Positions 54,568-63,961 of a stretch of 63,961 bases of DNA are shown piece by piece. The number at the start of each line of letters is the position of its first letter. The stretch's first letter is position 1. Position numbers and translations under genes: made by a program. Origin of the DNA: Gamsiella multidivaricata (taxonomy: Eukaryota; Mortierellomycota; Mortierellomycetes; Mortierellales; Mortierellaceae); contig NW_026251842.1 in NCBI RefSeq assembly GCF_025024155.1, forward strand, positions 1 to 63,961, given 5' to 3'. The notes under the pieces were generated by a model. It searched no databases. It saw only the letters and a program-made list of their open reading frames with translations, and was not told the DNA's origin.

Positions 54568-55186
54568 TCAGTAGCCAGTGTGACCTCCATTAGCGTTCTT
54601 CAGCGCCTCAATCCTTCGCGGCATGCTTTCAATTAGGGTCTGGCAGACTAAAGCCGGAATATTGTTCCATTCGACTTGCAATCGTTCCCACAATTCGATC
54701 ATTCCCTCAGGAGGCTTAGGATACTTGGCTAGTTGCCTCTCGAGATGCTCCCAGAGGTGCTCTATCGGATTCATATCTGGAGAGCGTGCGGGCCAAAAGA
54801 GCAAGTTGTAGTTCTTTTTCTCGAAAAATCTCCTTGATACTCCCGCGGTATGCTTGGAGTCATTATCCTGCTGGAAAATCATATCCTGTGGCCGGATCCC
54901 ATACCACTCTTGCGTCAATGGAACACACTCTTCAAGGATCTCGACATACAACTCAGCATCCATTGTCCCATGGATTTGAGAGATGAAGCCTGGCCCGTAA
55001 TATTTCATGCAACCCCACATAAAAAGATGACCTCCTCCGTACTTGAGCGTCTCGTCAACGAGCCGGTCCTGGTCGCCGATTTTTGTGTTCTTCCAAACCC
55101 AGACCTTCCCATCGGACCCGTATTGGTTGATCCTGGTTTCATCTGTCCATAGAACCCGTTTCCAGTCATCGATAGTCCAATGCTCA
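54568..55186 (-). pseudogene. Outer Tc1 transposase, C-terminal part
   Basis: Catalytic domain with D in LWTDETRINQYG, D in FQQDNDSKHTAG and E in NPIEHLWEHL (34 residues apart, DD34E), ending GGHTGY. The preceding part lies beyond the inner element at 56796-57191. The junction falls inside the Tyr codon of VRM-Y-EHWTIDDW, and removing the insert plus one TA restores the frame exactly. Confidence 0.92.
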
Positions 55187-55188
55187 TA

Positions 55189-56793
55189 CACTACCGAAAA
55201 TAATGAGTAAATGATTTTCACTTTTGTAGCACATTTGTCAGTTGTTTCCGAACCCGGGTTATATAGTTGGTGATAGTTACAGGATAACATGCCAGTGCAA
55301 TGAAAAGTAATCTACAGCATTTGGGAGATGCGGAGAAAATTATTGCGCGTTGTATACAGAATTAAGTTTAAACTGTTCAATTTACTCATTATTTCTCCCA
55401 TGGACATGGTTTTTATTTTTTTTTATTCATCTTCGATATCAAGTTTACTGATGGCCTGCTTAGTACCTAGTGTGGCCTCCCTTGGCATTCTTAACAGCTT
55501 CGATCCTTCTGGGCATACTCTCAATCAAGCCTTGGCAGACAGAAGGGGGAATCTTGTTCCACTCCGCCTGAAATCTTTCCCATAGTTCAATCATGCCCTT
55601 CGGAGGCACCGGGTACTTGCCTAACTGGCGTTTTGCGTAGTCCCAGAGGTGCTCGATCGGATTTAGGTCAGGAGAGTTGGGCGGCCAGAACAACAAATTG
55701 TACTTGTGCTGCTTAAAGAAATTCATCGCAGTGCTGGAAGTGTGTTTCGAGTCGTTGTCCTGTTGAAAGATCATATCCTTAGGCTTGATCTTGTACCAGC
55801 GCTGGGTGAGTGGGAGACATTCCTCCAGGATTTCGACATAGAGACTGGCGTCCATGATCCCCTCGATCCTGGAAATGAATCCAGCACCATGCCAGGTCAT
55901 GCACCCCCATAGCATGATGGAACCGCCGCCGAACTTGACCTCCTCCTGGACAAGCCGATCGTCCAGAGACTTGTCACCTCCCTTTTTCCAGACCCACAGG
56001 ACTCCATCGGACCCAATGCGGTTGACCCTAGTCTCGTCGGACCAAACGACTCGTTTCCAATCATCGATTGTCCAGTGCTCGTACTTTCGCACGAAATCCA
56101 TGCGCTCCGCCTTGTGCTTGGAGGTAAGTTTTGGCCTTCGCCGTTTGCGCACGGCGGTCAGACCCTCCTGTCTCAAGATCTGTCGAACTCTTGCTGCCGT
56201 CAAGTCCGTCCCAAAGTCTCTACTAAGCCGTTCCTGCACGTCTACAGCGATTTGAAGTGTACCATTTGTGATTTCTCGAACCATCAAACGTTTGGTTGCC
56301 TCGGATACTTTCCCAGGGCGGCCGGATTTTCGCGGCGGAAGGGTCTCCTTGATGGTCTGCGCGAGCTGAGAGACCTTGGCCTGTGATACTCCACGTCTCT
56401 TGGCAATGGCTCGTGTGGTCATTTTCAACCGGAGGTCAGCAATGATCCCCTGTTCAATGTTATGATTGAGCTTCTTCATGTAGGATTTAAAGTCGTGGCG
56501 TAAGGTAGTCGATATTATGGTAGTAGGAGTGTGTGGGTAGCTGAAGTGGAGAAGAAAGAGCAAAACGAGGTTCAAAAGTGCATGGGGGTAATAATGAGTA
56601 AATGACGTCATAATTTTTAATTTGAGATATATATGGCTCGCTGTATTAGACACACCTGGTAGTCATTCCACGCGATGCTGAATGGACCATGATATTACTG
56701 GCGAACATGCACAGCACTAGTGGTCTTGGATATCGAGGCATAAAATTTTATCGGCACTTATACCAAAACATTTACTCATTATTTTCGGTAGTG
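55189..56793 (-). mobile_element. Inner Tc1/mariner element (1605 bp)
   Basis: Inverted ends CACTACCGAAAATAATGAGT (continuing AAATG) on both sides, TA at 55187-55188 and 56794-56795. The ends share AATGAGTAAATG-like sequence with the outer element, so the two families are related. It carries one intact transposase. Confidence 0.95.
55460..56479 (-). CDS. Inner Tc1 transposase
   Basis: 339 residues from ATG 56479; the open frame extends 58 codons upstream without a family match. Helix-turn-helix (KMTTRAIAKRRGVSQAKVSQ), GRPGKVS, second DNA-binding half (RVRQILRQEGLTAVRKRR). Catalytic D in WSDETRVNRIG, D in FQQDNDSKHTSS, E in NPIEHLWDYA (DD34E). Glycine-rich box KFGGGSIMLWGCM. Intact. Confidence 0.95.
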   Translation of the reverse strand: MKKLNHNIEQGIIADLRLKMTTRAIAKRRGVSQAKVSQLAQTIKETLPPRKSGRPGKVSEATKRLMVREITNGTLQIAVDVQERLSRDFGTDLTAARVRQILRQEGLTAVRKRRRPKLTSKHKAERMDFVRKYEHWTIDDWKRVVWSDETRVNRIGSDGVLWVWKKGGDKSLDDRLVQEEVKFGGGSIMLWGCMTWHGAGFISRIEGIMDASLYVEILEECLPLTQRWYKIKPKDMIFQQDNDSKHTSSTAMNFFKQHKYNLLFWPPNSPDLNPIEHLWDYAKRQLGKYPVPPKGMIELWERFQAEWNKIPPSVCQGLIESMPRRIEAVKNAKGGHTRY

Positions 56794-56795
56794 TA

Positions 56796-57191
56796 CATGC
56801 GGACAAAATCCATACGTTCCCTGCGATGATTGGCGGTCAGTTTGGGGCGCTTGACCTTTCGCATTGCCGTCAGTCCCTCCTCCCTGAAGATCTCTCTGAC
56901 CCTGTTGGTAGAGATGTTGATGCCCAGTTGCTCAGAGAGATGCTTCTGCGCATCAACGGCCGTTTTGAGATCGCCGTTTGTGATACGTCGTACGATTGCG
57001 CGTCGAGTGGTTGGGGATACCTGGCTTCGACGGCCGGCTTTGGCTGGAGGAATGCTCTGTTTGACTGTTTGCGCAATTTGGGACACTTTGGACTGAGAAA
57101 CAGAGTGCTTCCGAGCAATCTGTCTTGTGGTCATACCGGACTTTAGGTTCTCGATGATGAGACCCTCAACGATGGAACTGAGCTTCTTCAT
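56796..57191 (-). pseudogene. Outer Tc1 transposase, N-terminal part
   Basis: About 132 residues: MKKLSSIVEGLIIENLKSGM, the helix-turn-helix (TTRQIARKHSVSQSKVSQIA) and the second DNA-binding half. The last few codons of the open frame come from the inserted element's inverted repeat, not from the gene. Confidence 0.9.
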
Positions 57192-57507
57192 TGCGTAGGA
57201 GAGAAAATGGTAGAAGGAGCTACAAGCTGTGGGAAACGGCGAGAATGCAGATGGTAAGGCGAGGAAAGTGTAAACGATTTAAATATTTTGGAATGAGAGG
57301 CCGGAAATTGAGTAAATGCAGCAGATAGACAAATACCTTGCGTTCTCCTTGGAATGATGTCAGAATGATTTCAAACTTCACTATACTGCTTAGACGTAGT
57401 AATGCTAATTTGGTAATGAAACGTAAGTTCATTCTACCTTCCGTTATAAAATTATGGAGCGCCAATGATAAACCGAGAAAACATTTACTCAATTCCCGGA
57501 GTCAGTG

Positions 57508-57605
57508 TATACAGGGGGCGCAGTGGTGGAGGCGCGGTGATGGAGGCGCGGTGATGGGGGCGTGTTTGAGGGCTAAGCAGAAGGTTAGCCTAAGATACTA
57601 TCACA
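57508..57605 (-). mobile_element. Partial gypsy LTR next to the outer Tc1
   Basis: Nearly the same as 54188-54285 (GGGGGCGCAGTGGTGGAGGC region to CTATCACA). Its - strand start (TGTGATAG) supplies the stop codon of the gag-protease frame, so the pol gene is cut here by LTR sequence. Confidence 0.75.
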
Positions 57606-59352
57606 GAACGTCCTGGATTGATCCAGCTTCTTTTTCAGCGATGAGTTCCTCGACGGTGGCGTATGAGGGGTTTTCGGTCTGCAGGTCAGCTATCGCAGCG
57701 AGGAAGACATCGGAATAATCAGCTGCTTCCGGATCGACTTCGCTCTCGGAGGATGTATCGGACGCAGATGTTTCGGTGGCACTGGATTCACTTTCGGTCT
57801 CATATCCGTCGGAATCGGTGCCGTTCTCGTTCTGCAACAATCCTCTGTATCCCTTCTTCACGCGAGGTTGTATCTGCAGTTGCGTCTCTTCGTCCTTGAC
57901 CACGACAGGCGCAGAGCCGTTCCCGCCGTCAATCTGGATCGTTTTGCCTCCAACCTGAATCTGATAGACGCTACTATCCCAATGTGTGACACACTTGGTC
58001 ATCTCCAAGAATCCTCGGCCGAGCAGTAGCTCAAATGGGACATTGTTCATGATGATGCATCCGATGATCACGGTCTGCCCGGCTATGTTCAACGGGATCT
58101 GACTGGCTTCACCAACAGCTGGTAACAATCCACCCAGGGATCGTACGGAGATCTTGGAGAGGTTCGATACATTGGTGATATTCGCACGTTTGAGGAATTC
58201 TGGGCTACAAACATTCACGCAGGCTCCTCCGTCCATCAGTGGTTTGATGAGATGCCCGTTCACGGTCGCAAGGAAATGGTGTGTGGAGTTCTTGGAGAGG
58301 TCCGTCCGAGCCAAATATGCGCATACTTCTGGGTCATGGTTATCGATTCCAAAGCCTGGATACTTGGCCAGGAGGACGTTTTGCTCTTTAGAGGGCAACA
58401 CCTTGAATGAGTCTCCGAGGATGCGTCGCAAAGCCGGGGACACAGCCAAAAGTTGTCCTAGACTCAATTTGGTCACTTCTACATCCCGAACAAACTGCAG
58501 AATATCGAAAGGCTTTTCCTTCCACGTGAGTCTACTCCCGCGAGGCAACATCTCCGCCACCTTGGCCAGCTGTTCATCGTCATCCTTGCTCTCCGTAACG
58601 GCCTTCTTCAGACGGTTTCTCAGGCTCGTAACCTTATCATTCTTGTTTATCCTCGTCGTGGTCGTCGTGGTACGTTTCTTCTCTGGCACCTTCTTGGCCG
58701 GGGTCTTGTTGCTCTGAATCTCTTTCTGTTTTTGTTTCTGTTTTTCCTTGGCTCGTCGTTTCGCCTCTTTTTCGGATTTTTCTCTTGCCTCTTTTTCGGC
58801 TCTTAATGCGTCTGCCCATTTTACTTGTTCCGATAGTTTCTTCTCTCGATCGATGGCGCGAAGCAAAGGGCGTTGATGGATGTCGGGCGTGAATGTATCG
58901 ACCGCTCGGGATGGGGGCGGAGCCTTGTTCGGTAGTGCAGCCGTTGGGCGTGGTCTTGACGGAATCTCTACATGAGTCATCCATTGACGTGAACGATCGA
59001 ACTCTTTTCCTGGGGGAGCGATAGTGACAGGAGAACCACGGGCTGTATTGTCGATTGGAGGCGGACTGGGACTCGGAGGGTCTCCCTTGGCATCGTTCGT
59101 GGGATTGTGAGCAGAGTTGTCGACTTCCATGCGGTGTTTGGCCTCAGTGGCCTCTCTTTGTGCGATGCGGTCGATTTTCGGTCCGATGGCTGCTGCGGCA
59201 AGCTCCTTCTTTGCTTTCGCTATCTCGTCTACTTCGTTCCTCTGGTATGGTGTATTTTCGTGGGGTTTTGGTCGGCCGCGGAAGGTAGCGTACACGTACG
59301 GGGGTCCTTTGCCGGAGGGGTGAGAACTGGGACCTTGGTGTCTCACCCCATC
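57603..59352 (-). pseudogene. Gypsy gag-protease region, truncated
   Basis: About 580 codons. From the 5' side: a Pro/Lys/Glu-rich part with a coiled coil (EKEAREKSEKEAKRRAKEKQ), then RLTWKEKPFDILQFVRDVEV, then an aspartic protease with PLMDGGACVNVCSPEFL and the flap/second strand region PFELLLGRGFLEM, then an acidic Ser-rich tail. DGG replaces the usual D-[ST]-G, which may affect activity. Reverse transcriptase should follow but the frame runs into LTR sequence. At the 5' side copy B of the Tc1 is inserted; the first codons of the open frame (MLTLFPWTV) come from that insertion. Confidence 0.8.
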
Positions 59353-59354
59353 TA

Positions 59355-60954
59355 CAGTCCACGGAAAAAGTGTTAGCATGTTTTGCTATTTTGGACTTAT
59401 ACTCCTTTATCTCCCTATTACGCTATTACCAAGGACCGAGATGTCTGGTGGACAATGTCGTAATTTACAAGGAGTTTTCTAGAATGTTCCAGGCTTGAAT
59501 GACCTTCAGCTGAGGAACGAAGGATCTCGAAAGTCATGAGGTGCACTCTAACACTTTTTAAAAAATCCTATAAATTGTGCTCTTCCCTTACGGTCTGCAT
59601 CCTCACTCGCAACTAGAACAATACAACTGCACAGTTATCCACTACTCCCATCCTACGCCACATTCATCCCAAGTTTACATCAAACATGAAGCGGCTGCGA
59701 GAACAAACCGTACGCGATGCGATTATCCAACTTCGGCAAGGAAAATCTGTCCGCGAGGTTTCAAGATCCTTGCATATCTGTACTTTCTCCGTTTCCAAGA
59801 TTCGTCAAAGGGACAAGGAGAACGTTCCATCCCCTAAAATAGGGCGTCCTTCGAAGGTTTCGAAGAAGACCAAGACCTTACTTGCTCGTCATTTCGTCAC
59901 AGGAAAAGCCGTGACCCTCCGCGACGGCCAGCGACTTATCCAATCGGTGCAAGGAGTGCAGGTTCATGTAGACAGTGTCCGGAACTACCTTAAACAGGAG
60001 GGCTTAAAAGCATACGTCCAGCCTAGGAAGCGTGATCTGACACCGGATCAAATCAGAGCACGCTACGAATTTGCTAAGGCGCACTTGAAATGGACCGTGG
60101 ACGACTGGAAGAATGTGATGTTCTCGGACGAAACTATAATCAGCAGGATTGCGTCCTTCGGCAGGAAATTCTATTACAAGAAGCCCAACAGGAAGGATAT
60201 CCAACCTCACCAAGTGCAGAAAACAAAGCAGGGCGGAGGGGGCAAAATTATGGTCTGGGGTTGCATGACATTTTATGGCTTGGGCGATGCCTGCTGGATC
60301 CCAGGAAGTATGGATGCACAAACCTACCTCGATGTACTGAAGGACTATCTTTGCGCATCTCGGGATTGGTTTGGTATGGATCCAGCAAAATTCATTTTTC
60401 AGCAGGACAATGCCAAAGTGCATACAGCAGGCATAGTCGAAGACTTCCTTAGGAAATCCAAGATCGCAGTCATGGAATGGCCTGCGAATTCTCCGGACCT
60501 CAACCCGATCGAGCATCTATGGTCGCACCTCAAGTACCGACTTGATCAGTACCCAGAGGCACCAAGCTCTTTGGACGACCTCTGGGAGCGTGTTCAGGAT
60601 ATATGGACAACAATAGATATCAAATTCATTCACGAGCTATATGAGAGCATGCCCGAGCGCATGAAGAGGCTTCACGCAAATAAAGGAGGCCATATCGATT
60701 ATTAATGGCAGAAAAGTAGCTAACAGAATCAGAGGGTGGTCATATTTCGAAAAAGTGTTAGAATGGGGTCAATATGTTCATGTCCTCAATTAGCCGGATA
60801 GAGTGCATCCATTGGCTCGTAACTTGGCAGGTAATCTTAACAAATATACGAGATTGATCGCGTGAAGCCTCGTAGCAGTAGGCGGTATTGATGTAAGTAT
60901 CAAAGAAAAAAGGTCGAAATTATGAAAACATGCTAACACTTTTTCCGTGGACTG
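59355..60954 (+). mobile_element. Tc1/mariner element, copy B (1600 bp)
   Basis: Same family, length and terminal repeats as copy A, opposite orientation, flanked by TA (59353-59354, 60955-60956). It interrupts a gypsy gag. Confidence 0.95.
59686..60705 (+). CDS. Tc1-type transposase (copy B)
   Basis: 339 residues, identical to the copy A protein, with the same DD34E motifs (FSDETIIS, QQDNAKVHT, NPIEHLW). Antisense open frames within the two genes are identical too, which fits very recent transposition or gene conversion. Confidence 0.95.
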   Translation: MKRLREQTVRDAIIQLRQGKSVREVSRSLHICTFSVSKIRQRDKENVPSPKIGRPSKVSKKTKTLLARHFVTGKAVTLRDGQRLIQSVQGVQVHVDSVRNYLKQEGLKAYVQPRKRDLTPDQIRARYEFAKAHLKWTVDDWKNVMFSDETIISRIASFGRKFYYKKPNRKDIQPHQVQKTKQGGGGKIMVWGCMTFYGLGDACWIPGSMDAQTYLDVLKDYLCASRDWFGMDPAKFIFQQDNAKVHTAGIVEDFLRKSKIAVMEWPANSPDLNPIEHLWSHLKYRLDQYPEAPSSLDDLWERVQDIWTTIDIKFIHELYESMPERMKRLHANKGGHIDY

Positions 60955-60956
60955 TA

Positions 60957-61074
60957 AAAATCCTGCCCCTCCAATGCGTTACGATCATTCACGTAATCTT
61001 CCGCGTCTTTGGCCGTCAAGTAGCAGGCGAATTCACGTGCCTGCTCGAAGTCTTCGTAATCGGCTGCTTGGTAC
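60957..61074 (-). pseudogene. gag fragment upstream of the Tc1 insertion
   Basis: Reads YQAADYEDFEQAREFACYLT...ALEGQDF on the - strand, and so probably is the end of the gag gene of the element at 57603-59352. Its stop (TAG) is created at the Tc1 target TA, and the protease frame follows in -1 after a run of five Ts, hinting at a gag/protease frameshift site. The 5' side is cut by an LTR at 61075. Confidence 0.55.
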
Positions 61075-61265
61075 TGCAAATAGTCAGGAGTCGGAGGGGT
61101 TCTAGGGTGGAATCAGAGGTTTATTCGATGATTGATTGCTGTCTAATCCTACGTTTGAAGGGCTCTTATATACTAAACACAGTTGTGTTGGAATACTCTA
61201 GAAACTAGGCGCAGCATGGTTATGACCATGACATCATTCTCGAATAAACAGTTGTACCTGTTGCA
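61075..61265 (-). mobile_element. 3' LTR of a - strand chromovirus
   Basis: 191 bases, on - from TGCAACAGG to TTTGCA, with TATATAAG and AATAAA inside. The inner flank is a polypurine tract (AGATGGGGAGG, 61266-61276 on -) just after the pol stop codon. The matching 5' LTR lies outside the window. Confidence 0.75.
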
Positions 61266-61289
61266 CCTCCCCATCTTAAAAAAAAAACG

Positions 61290-62725
61290 TTACTCCTTTT
61301 CACGCTTGGCCTCGAACTCTGCTAGGGCCTCCTTAGCATTGACCAATGGCGCCTTTGGCTCCCAGGTTGCCTCTTCCAGTGGGTATCCTTTCCATTGAAC
61401 GAGCCATTTAGGTGTCCTACCAAATATTTTGTGATCCAGAATGCGTTCTACTTCGAACTCTTCTTCTCCATCAATGAGCTCCGGTGAAGGCCGAGGCGGT
61501 ATGCTTGAGGGTCGATTGGCATGTGCTGCGACCGAGAGGTGTTCTGTGCTGAGAGGTACCCTGTCTCCGACGCCGAACGGCACGTTACTGCGGAATTTAT
61601 CTGCTTGCTGCTTCTGGCGGTCCTGAGCAGCGACGATGGCATCCTGGGCGCGAGCGAGAGCAGCCGACTGAGCAGCCACGAAGTATGAGACTGATGGCAC
61701 GTTGGTGGTGGACGGCTTCAGAAGTGATGCAGGCACGAGAGGGTGGTGACCATGATTGAGAAAAAAGGGCGAAAATCCTGTCGTTGGGTTTACCGAATTG
61801 TTGTATGCAAACTCGAGCATCGGCAAGAACAGATCCCAGTCCTTTTGGTTATACGAAATGTAAGAGCGCAGCATCTCTTCGAGCGTTCGATTGGCACGTT
61901 CCGTTTGGCCGTCCGTCTGAGGGTGATATGCCGTTGACATGTTCAATTTGGTCCCCATCATCTTCATTAATGCCGTCCAGAATTTGCCTGTGAAGCGAGA
62001 GTCGCGGTCCGAGACGATGGCGCGCGGCATACCATGCAAGCGGAAGACTTGCTCGAAAAATAATCGGGCGACGTCGGTGGCGGAGTCCGTGGTATGGCTA
62101 GCACAAAAATGGACCTGCTTGGACAACTTATCTACAATGACCGTGATCGCATCGACTCCACGGCTTGTTTTGGGAAGTGACACGATGAAATCCATGGAGA
62201 CTGTATCCCATCGCTGGCTCGGTATGTCCAGAGGCTTGAATAGACCGGCAGGGTGCTGAAGCAATGGTTTGTTGCGTTGGCATTGCTCGCATGATCCCAC
62301 ATATGCTTTTGTGTCACGAGCCATTCGTGGCCAGAAAAAGGTTCGTCTCATGTTCTCGTATGTTTTCTCGAAACCCAGGTGGCCAGCAATGGGCGAATCG
62401 TGTGCGTCATGGAGGAGGGTTGCTCGGAGCTTGTTGTCGTTTGGGATGCATAGGCGTGGCTCGCCACCAGCATTGATCCAGAGTAGTCCATCTGCAACAA
62501 AGTAGCGGTCCGTTGGGCCTGCGCTGGACGACTTGTTGTATACTGGGCCTAAGGTGCAGTCTGAAGGGTAGCTCTCGATCGGGCGTTTCCGTAAGTCGAG
62601 GTCCACCTGAACGTCCATGGAATTAAATGCTGTGCCGGCAGGGTTCTCGTCCTTGTGGTCGGGTCTTCTTGAAAGTGCATCGGGGACGATGTTGTCTTTG
62701 CCTCGCTTGTATCTGAAGTCGAAAT
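61290..62725 (-). pseudogene. Chromovirus pol: end of RNase H, integrase, chromodomain
   Basis: Contains DFRYKRGKDNIVPDALSRRP, HHCC finger (HDSPIAGHLGFEKTYENM ... CEQCQRNK), integrase core (SMDFIVSLP, VSDRDSRF, NRTLEEML) and a C-terminal chromodomain (FEVERILDHK, WKGYPLEEATWEP). It is intact but separated from its 5' part by the solo LTR at 62726-62894. Confidence 0.9.
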
Positions 62726-62894
62726 TGTCGTATATTTGGGTCGTCAGTCCGCTAGAACGACACTTCTTAATAAAACAAGTAGACCAGAGCAATACCGAAT
62801 CACTTCAGCTCAGCCTTAAAAGACTGAGCTGGACGGGGCCGGTTCTGATCCCTCTCTTTGTCCCAATTATATCTTGTGAGCCCAAAACATAACA
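62726..62894 (-). mobile_element. Solo LTR (169 bp) inside pol
   Basis: On - it runs from TGTTATGTTTTGGG to ATACGACA. The 5-bp duplication GAAAT is present at 62721-62725 and 62895-62899. Removing it with one target copy joins EYDF to the next codons in frame. Confidence 0.9.
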
Positions 62895-63961
62895 GAAATC
62901 GTATTCCTGGAGGACCTCCATCCATGTAGCCTGTCTCCGCGTCAAATTAGGCTGGGTTGGAAAGTGTTGTAGAGTCGCATGATCCGTGTAGACGATGAAG
63001 TGCGATCCGTCCAAATAATACCGCCATGTCTTGAGGGCGTGCACCACAGCCAGCAATTCTTGCTCATGTGTCGGATAATTCCGTTCTGCTGGGCACAATT
63101 TGCGTGAAGTGAATGCGACGGGTCGAGATTCACCGTTGCTATCCGTCTGAAATAAAACAGCACCGATGGCAAAGCCGGAGGCATCAGTTTCGACAGCTGT
63201 GGAGAGGGCCGGGTCGAAGATGCGGAGGACTGGGGCTGTAGTCACAGCGTTTTTCAGAGCGTCGAAGGCATCCTGCTGGGGCTTGTCCCAAGTGAACGGA
63301 GTCGTGGAGCCTAGTAACGTGGTGAGAGGGAGAGCAATATCTGCGTGGCGGTAAATGTATTGATGGTAGAAGTTTGTCAAGCCCAGAAACTGCATAACTT
63401 GGCGCTGAGTCGAGGGAACTGGCCATTCCCTGATCGCCTTCACGAGTCCAGCATTAGTCTTGAGTCCGTCCTTCGAGATAACATGGCCCAAGAATTCGGT
63501 CTCGTCCTGCATGAAGGAGCACTTGGACAACTTGCAATAGAGGCCTGCCTCGCGCAGGAGGGCTAAGACTTGCCGGATGTGCTGCAAGTGTTCCTTCTCG
63601 CTGTTAGAGTAAATCAATATGTCGTCCAGATATACTACGACACACTTATCCAAGACAGGGTCTAGCACATTGCGCATCATGGTAGAAAAAGCGGCCGGGG
63701 CGTTGGTTAAACCAAATGGAACGACGTTGAATTCATAGTGACCGTATCGTGTCCTGAACGCCGTCTTGTGTTTGTCGTCCGGGTGAACACGCATCTGATG
63801 GTATCCTGACAAAAGATCCAGCTTGGTGAAGTGGCGTGCTGTTCTGAAGCGATCAATGAGTTCGTCAATTCGCGGTAGTGGATGTCGATTCTTCCTTGTT
63901 ATCTTGTTGAGTCCTCTGTAATCGACACACATCCTAAGAGATCCATCCTTCTTCTTTACGA
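62895..63961 (-). pseudogene. Chromovirus pol: reverse transcriptase and RNase H, continuing past the window edge
   Basis: Reverse transcriptase with MCVDYRGLNKIT, YHQMRVHPDDKHKTAF, FGLTNAPAAF and the catalytic VVYLDDILIYS; then RNase H (VETDASGFAIGAVLFQ, YTDHATLQHFP). No stop inside. It is one gene with 61290-62725, broken only by the solo LTR. The 5' part (gag, protease) is outside the window. Confidence 0.9.

Larger units (their letters stand above)
54299..57507 (-). mobile_element. Outer Tc1/mariner element, split by a second one
   Basis: Inverted ends (CACTAACTCCGGGAATTGAG at the left; right end the same with one change, about 31 bases), flanked by TA at 54297-54298 and 57508-57509. Total 3209 bp, of which 1605 belong to the inner element at 55189-56793. 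Without it the element is about 1.6 kb. Confidence 0.93.

Noticed and set aside
58154..58717. 187-codon + strand frame inside the gag-protease region
   Set aside because: Antisense to a protease with clear motifs; no similarity of its own.

Overview
The window looks like genomic DNA of an early-diverging filamentous fungus, most plausibly of the Mortierella type (inference). The evidence is eukaryotic gene structure with GT-AG introns mostly of 77-120 nt, homologues of fungal proteins (Byr4/Bfa1-type, Crz1-type, MNN1-type, 1-Cys peroxiredoxin), glutamine- and serine-rich transcription factors, and dense Tc1/mariner and gypsy/copia transposons. No rRNA, tRNA or CRISPR array was recognised.

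Left part, 1-38.7 kb, is mainly host genes. In order: a decayed MNN1-type alpha-mannosyltransferase (1.3-2.9 kb, +); a 1-Cys peroxiredoxin (3.9-4.6 kb, +); a gene-poor tract (4.7-7.2 kb); a Crz1-like C2H2 factor (7.7-9.1 kb, +); a low-complexity ORF (9.7-10.3 kb, +) followed by a protein with a GATA-like finger whose loop is unusually long (10.9-13.3 kb, +); a Gln-rich coiled-coil protein (13.8-15.0 kb, +); a decayed XPG/FEN-like nuclease (15.7-17.4 kb, +, perhaps to 18.9 kb); a C2H2 factor (18.9-20.3 kb, -). Then comes a 19-exon gene (22.6-30.9 kb, +) that I assembled from splice sites. It encodes about 2132 residues: AT-hooks, two Tudor-knot/chromo-barrel domains, ZZ finger, extended PHD, second ZZ, canonical GATA finger, and a complete N4/N6 amino-methyltransferase domain. 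It converges on a four-exon Byr4/Bfa1-like gene (31.0-35.9 kb, -). A two-hotdog acyl-CoA thioesterase (37.0-38.7 kb, +) closes this half.

Right part, 38.7-64 kb, is a nest of transposons. An intact 6.0 kb chromovirus (43505-49529, 166-bp LTRs, 5-bp target duplication) sits inside the gag of an older gypsy element. That older element also carries a solo LTR and ends at a Tc1 element with 203-bp inverted arms. Then come fragments of another gypsy and of a copia element, a Tc1 inserted inside another Tc1, a gypsy gag-protease broken by a further Tc1, and a chromovirus pol broken by a solo LTR. Two Tc1 copies of equal length (1600 bp) with identical transposases lie in opposite orientation about 17 kb apart.

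How they fit together: the host genes look like unlinked housekeeping and regulatory functions (peroxide defence, transcription, mitotic-exit control, acyl-CoA hydrolysis). The exception in interest is the chromatin-reader/DNA-methyltransferase fusion, which is the best candidate for a little-described system. The transposon nest gives an unusually clear relative chronology, because many insertions can be undone on paper by removing one element and one copy of its target duplication.
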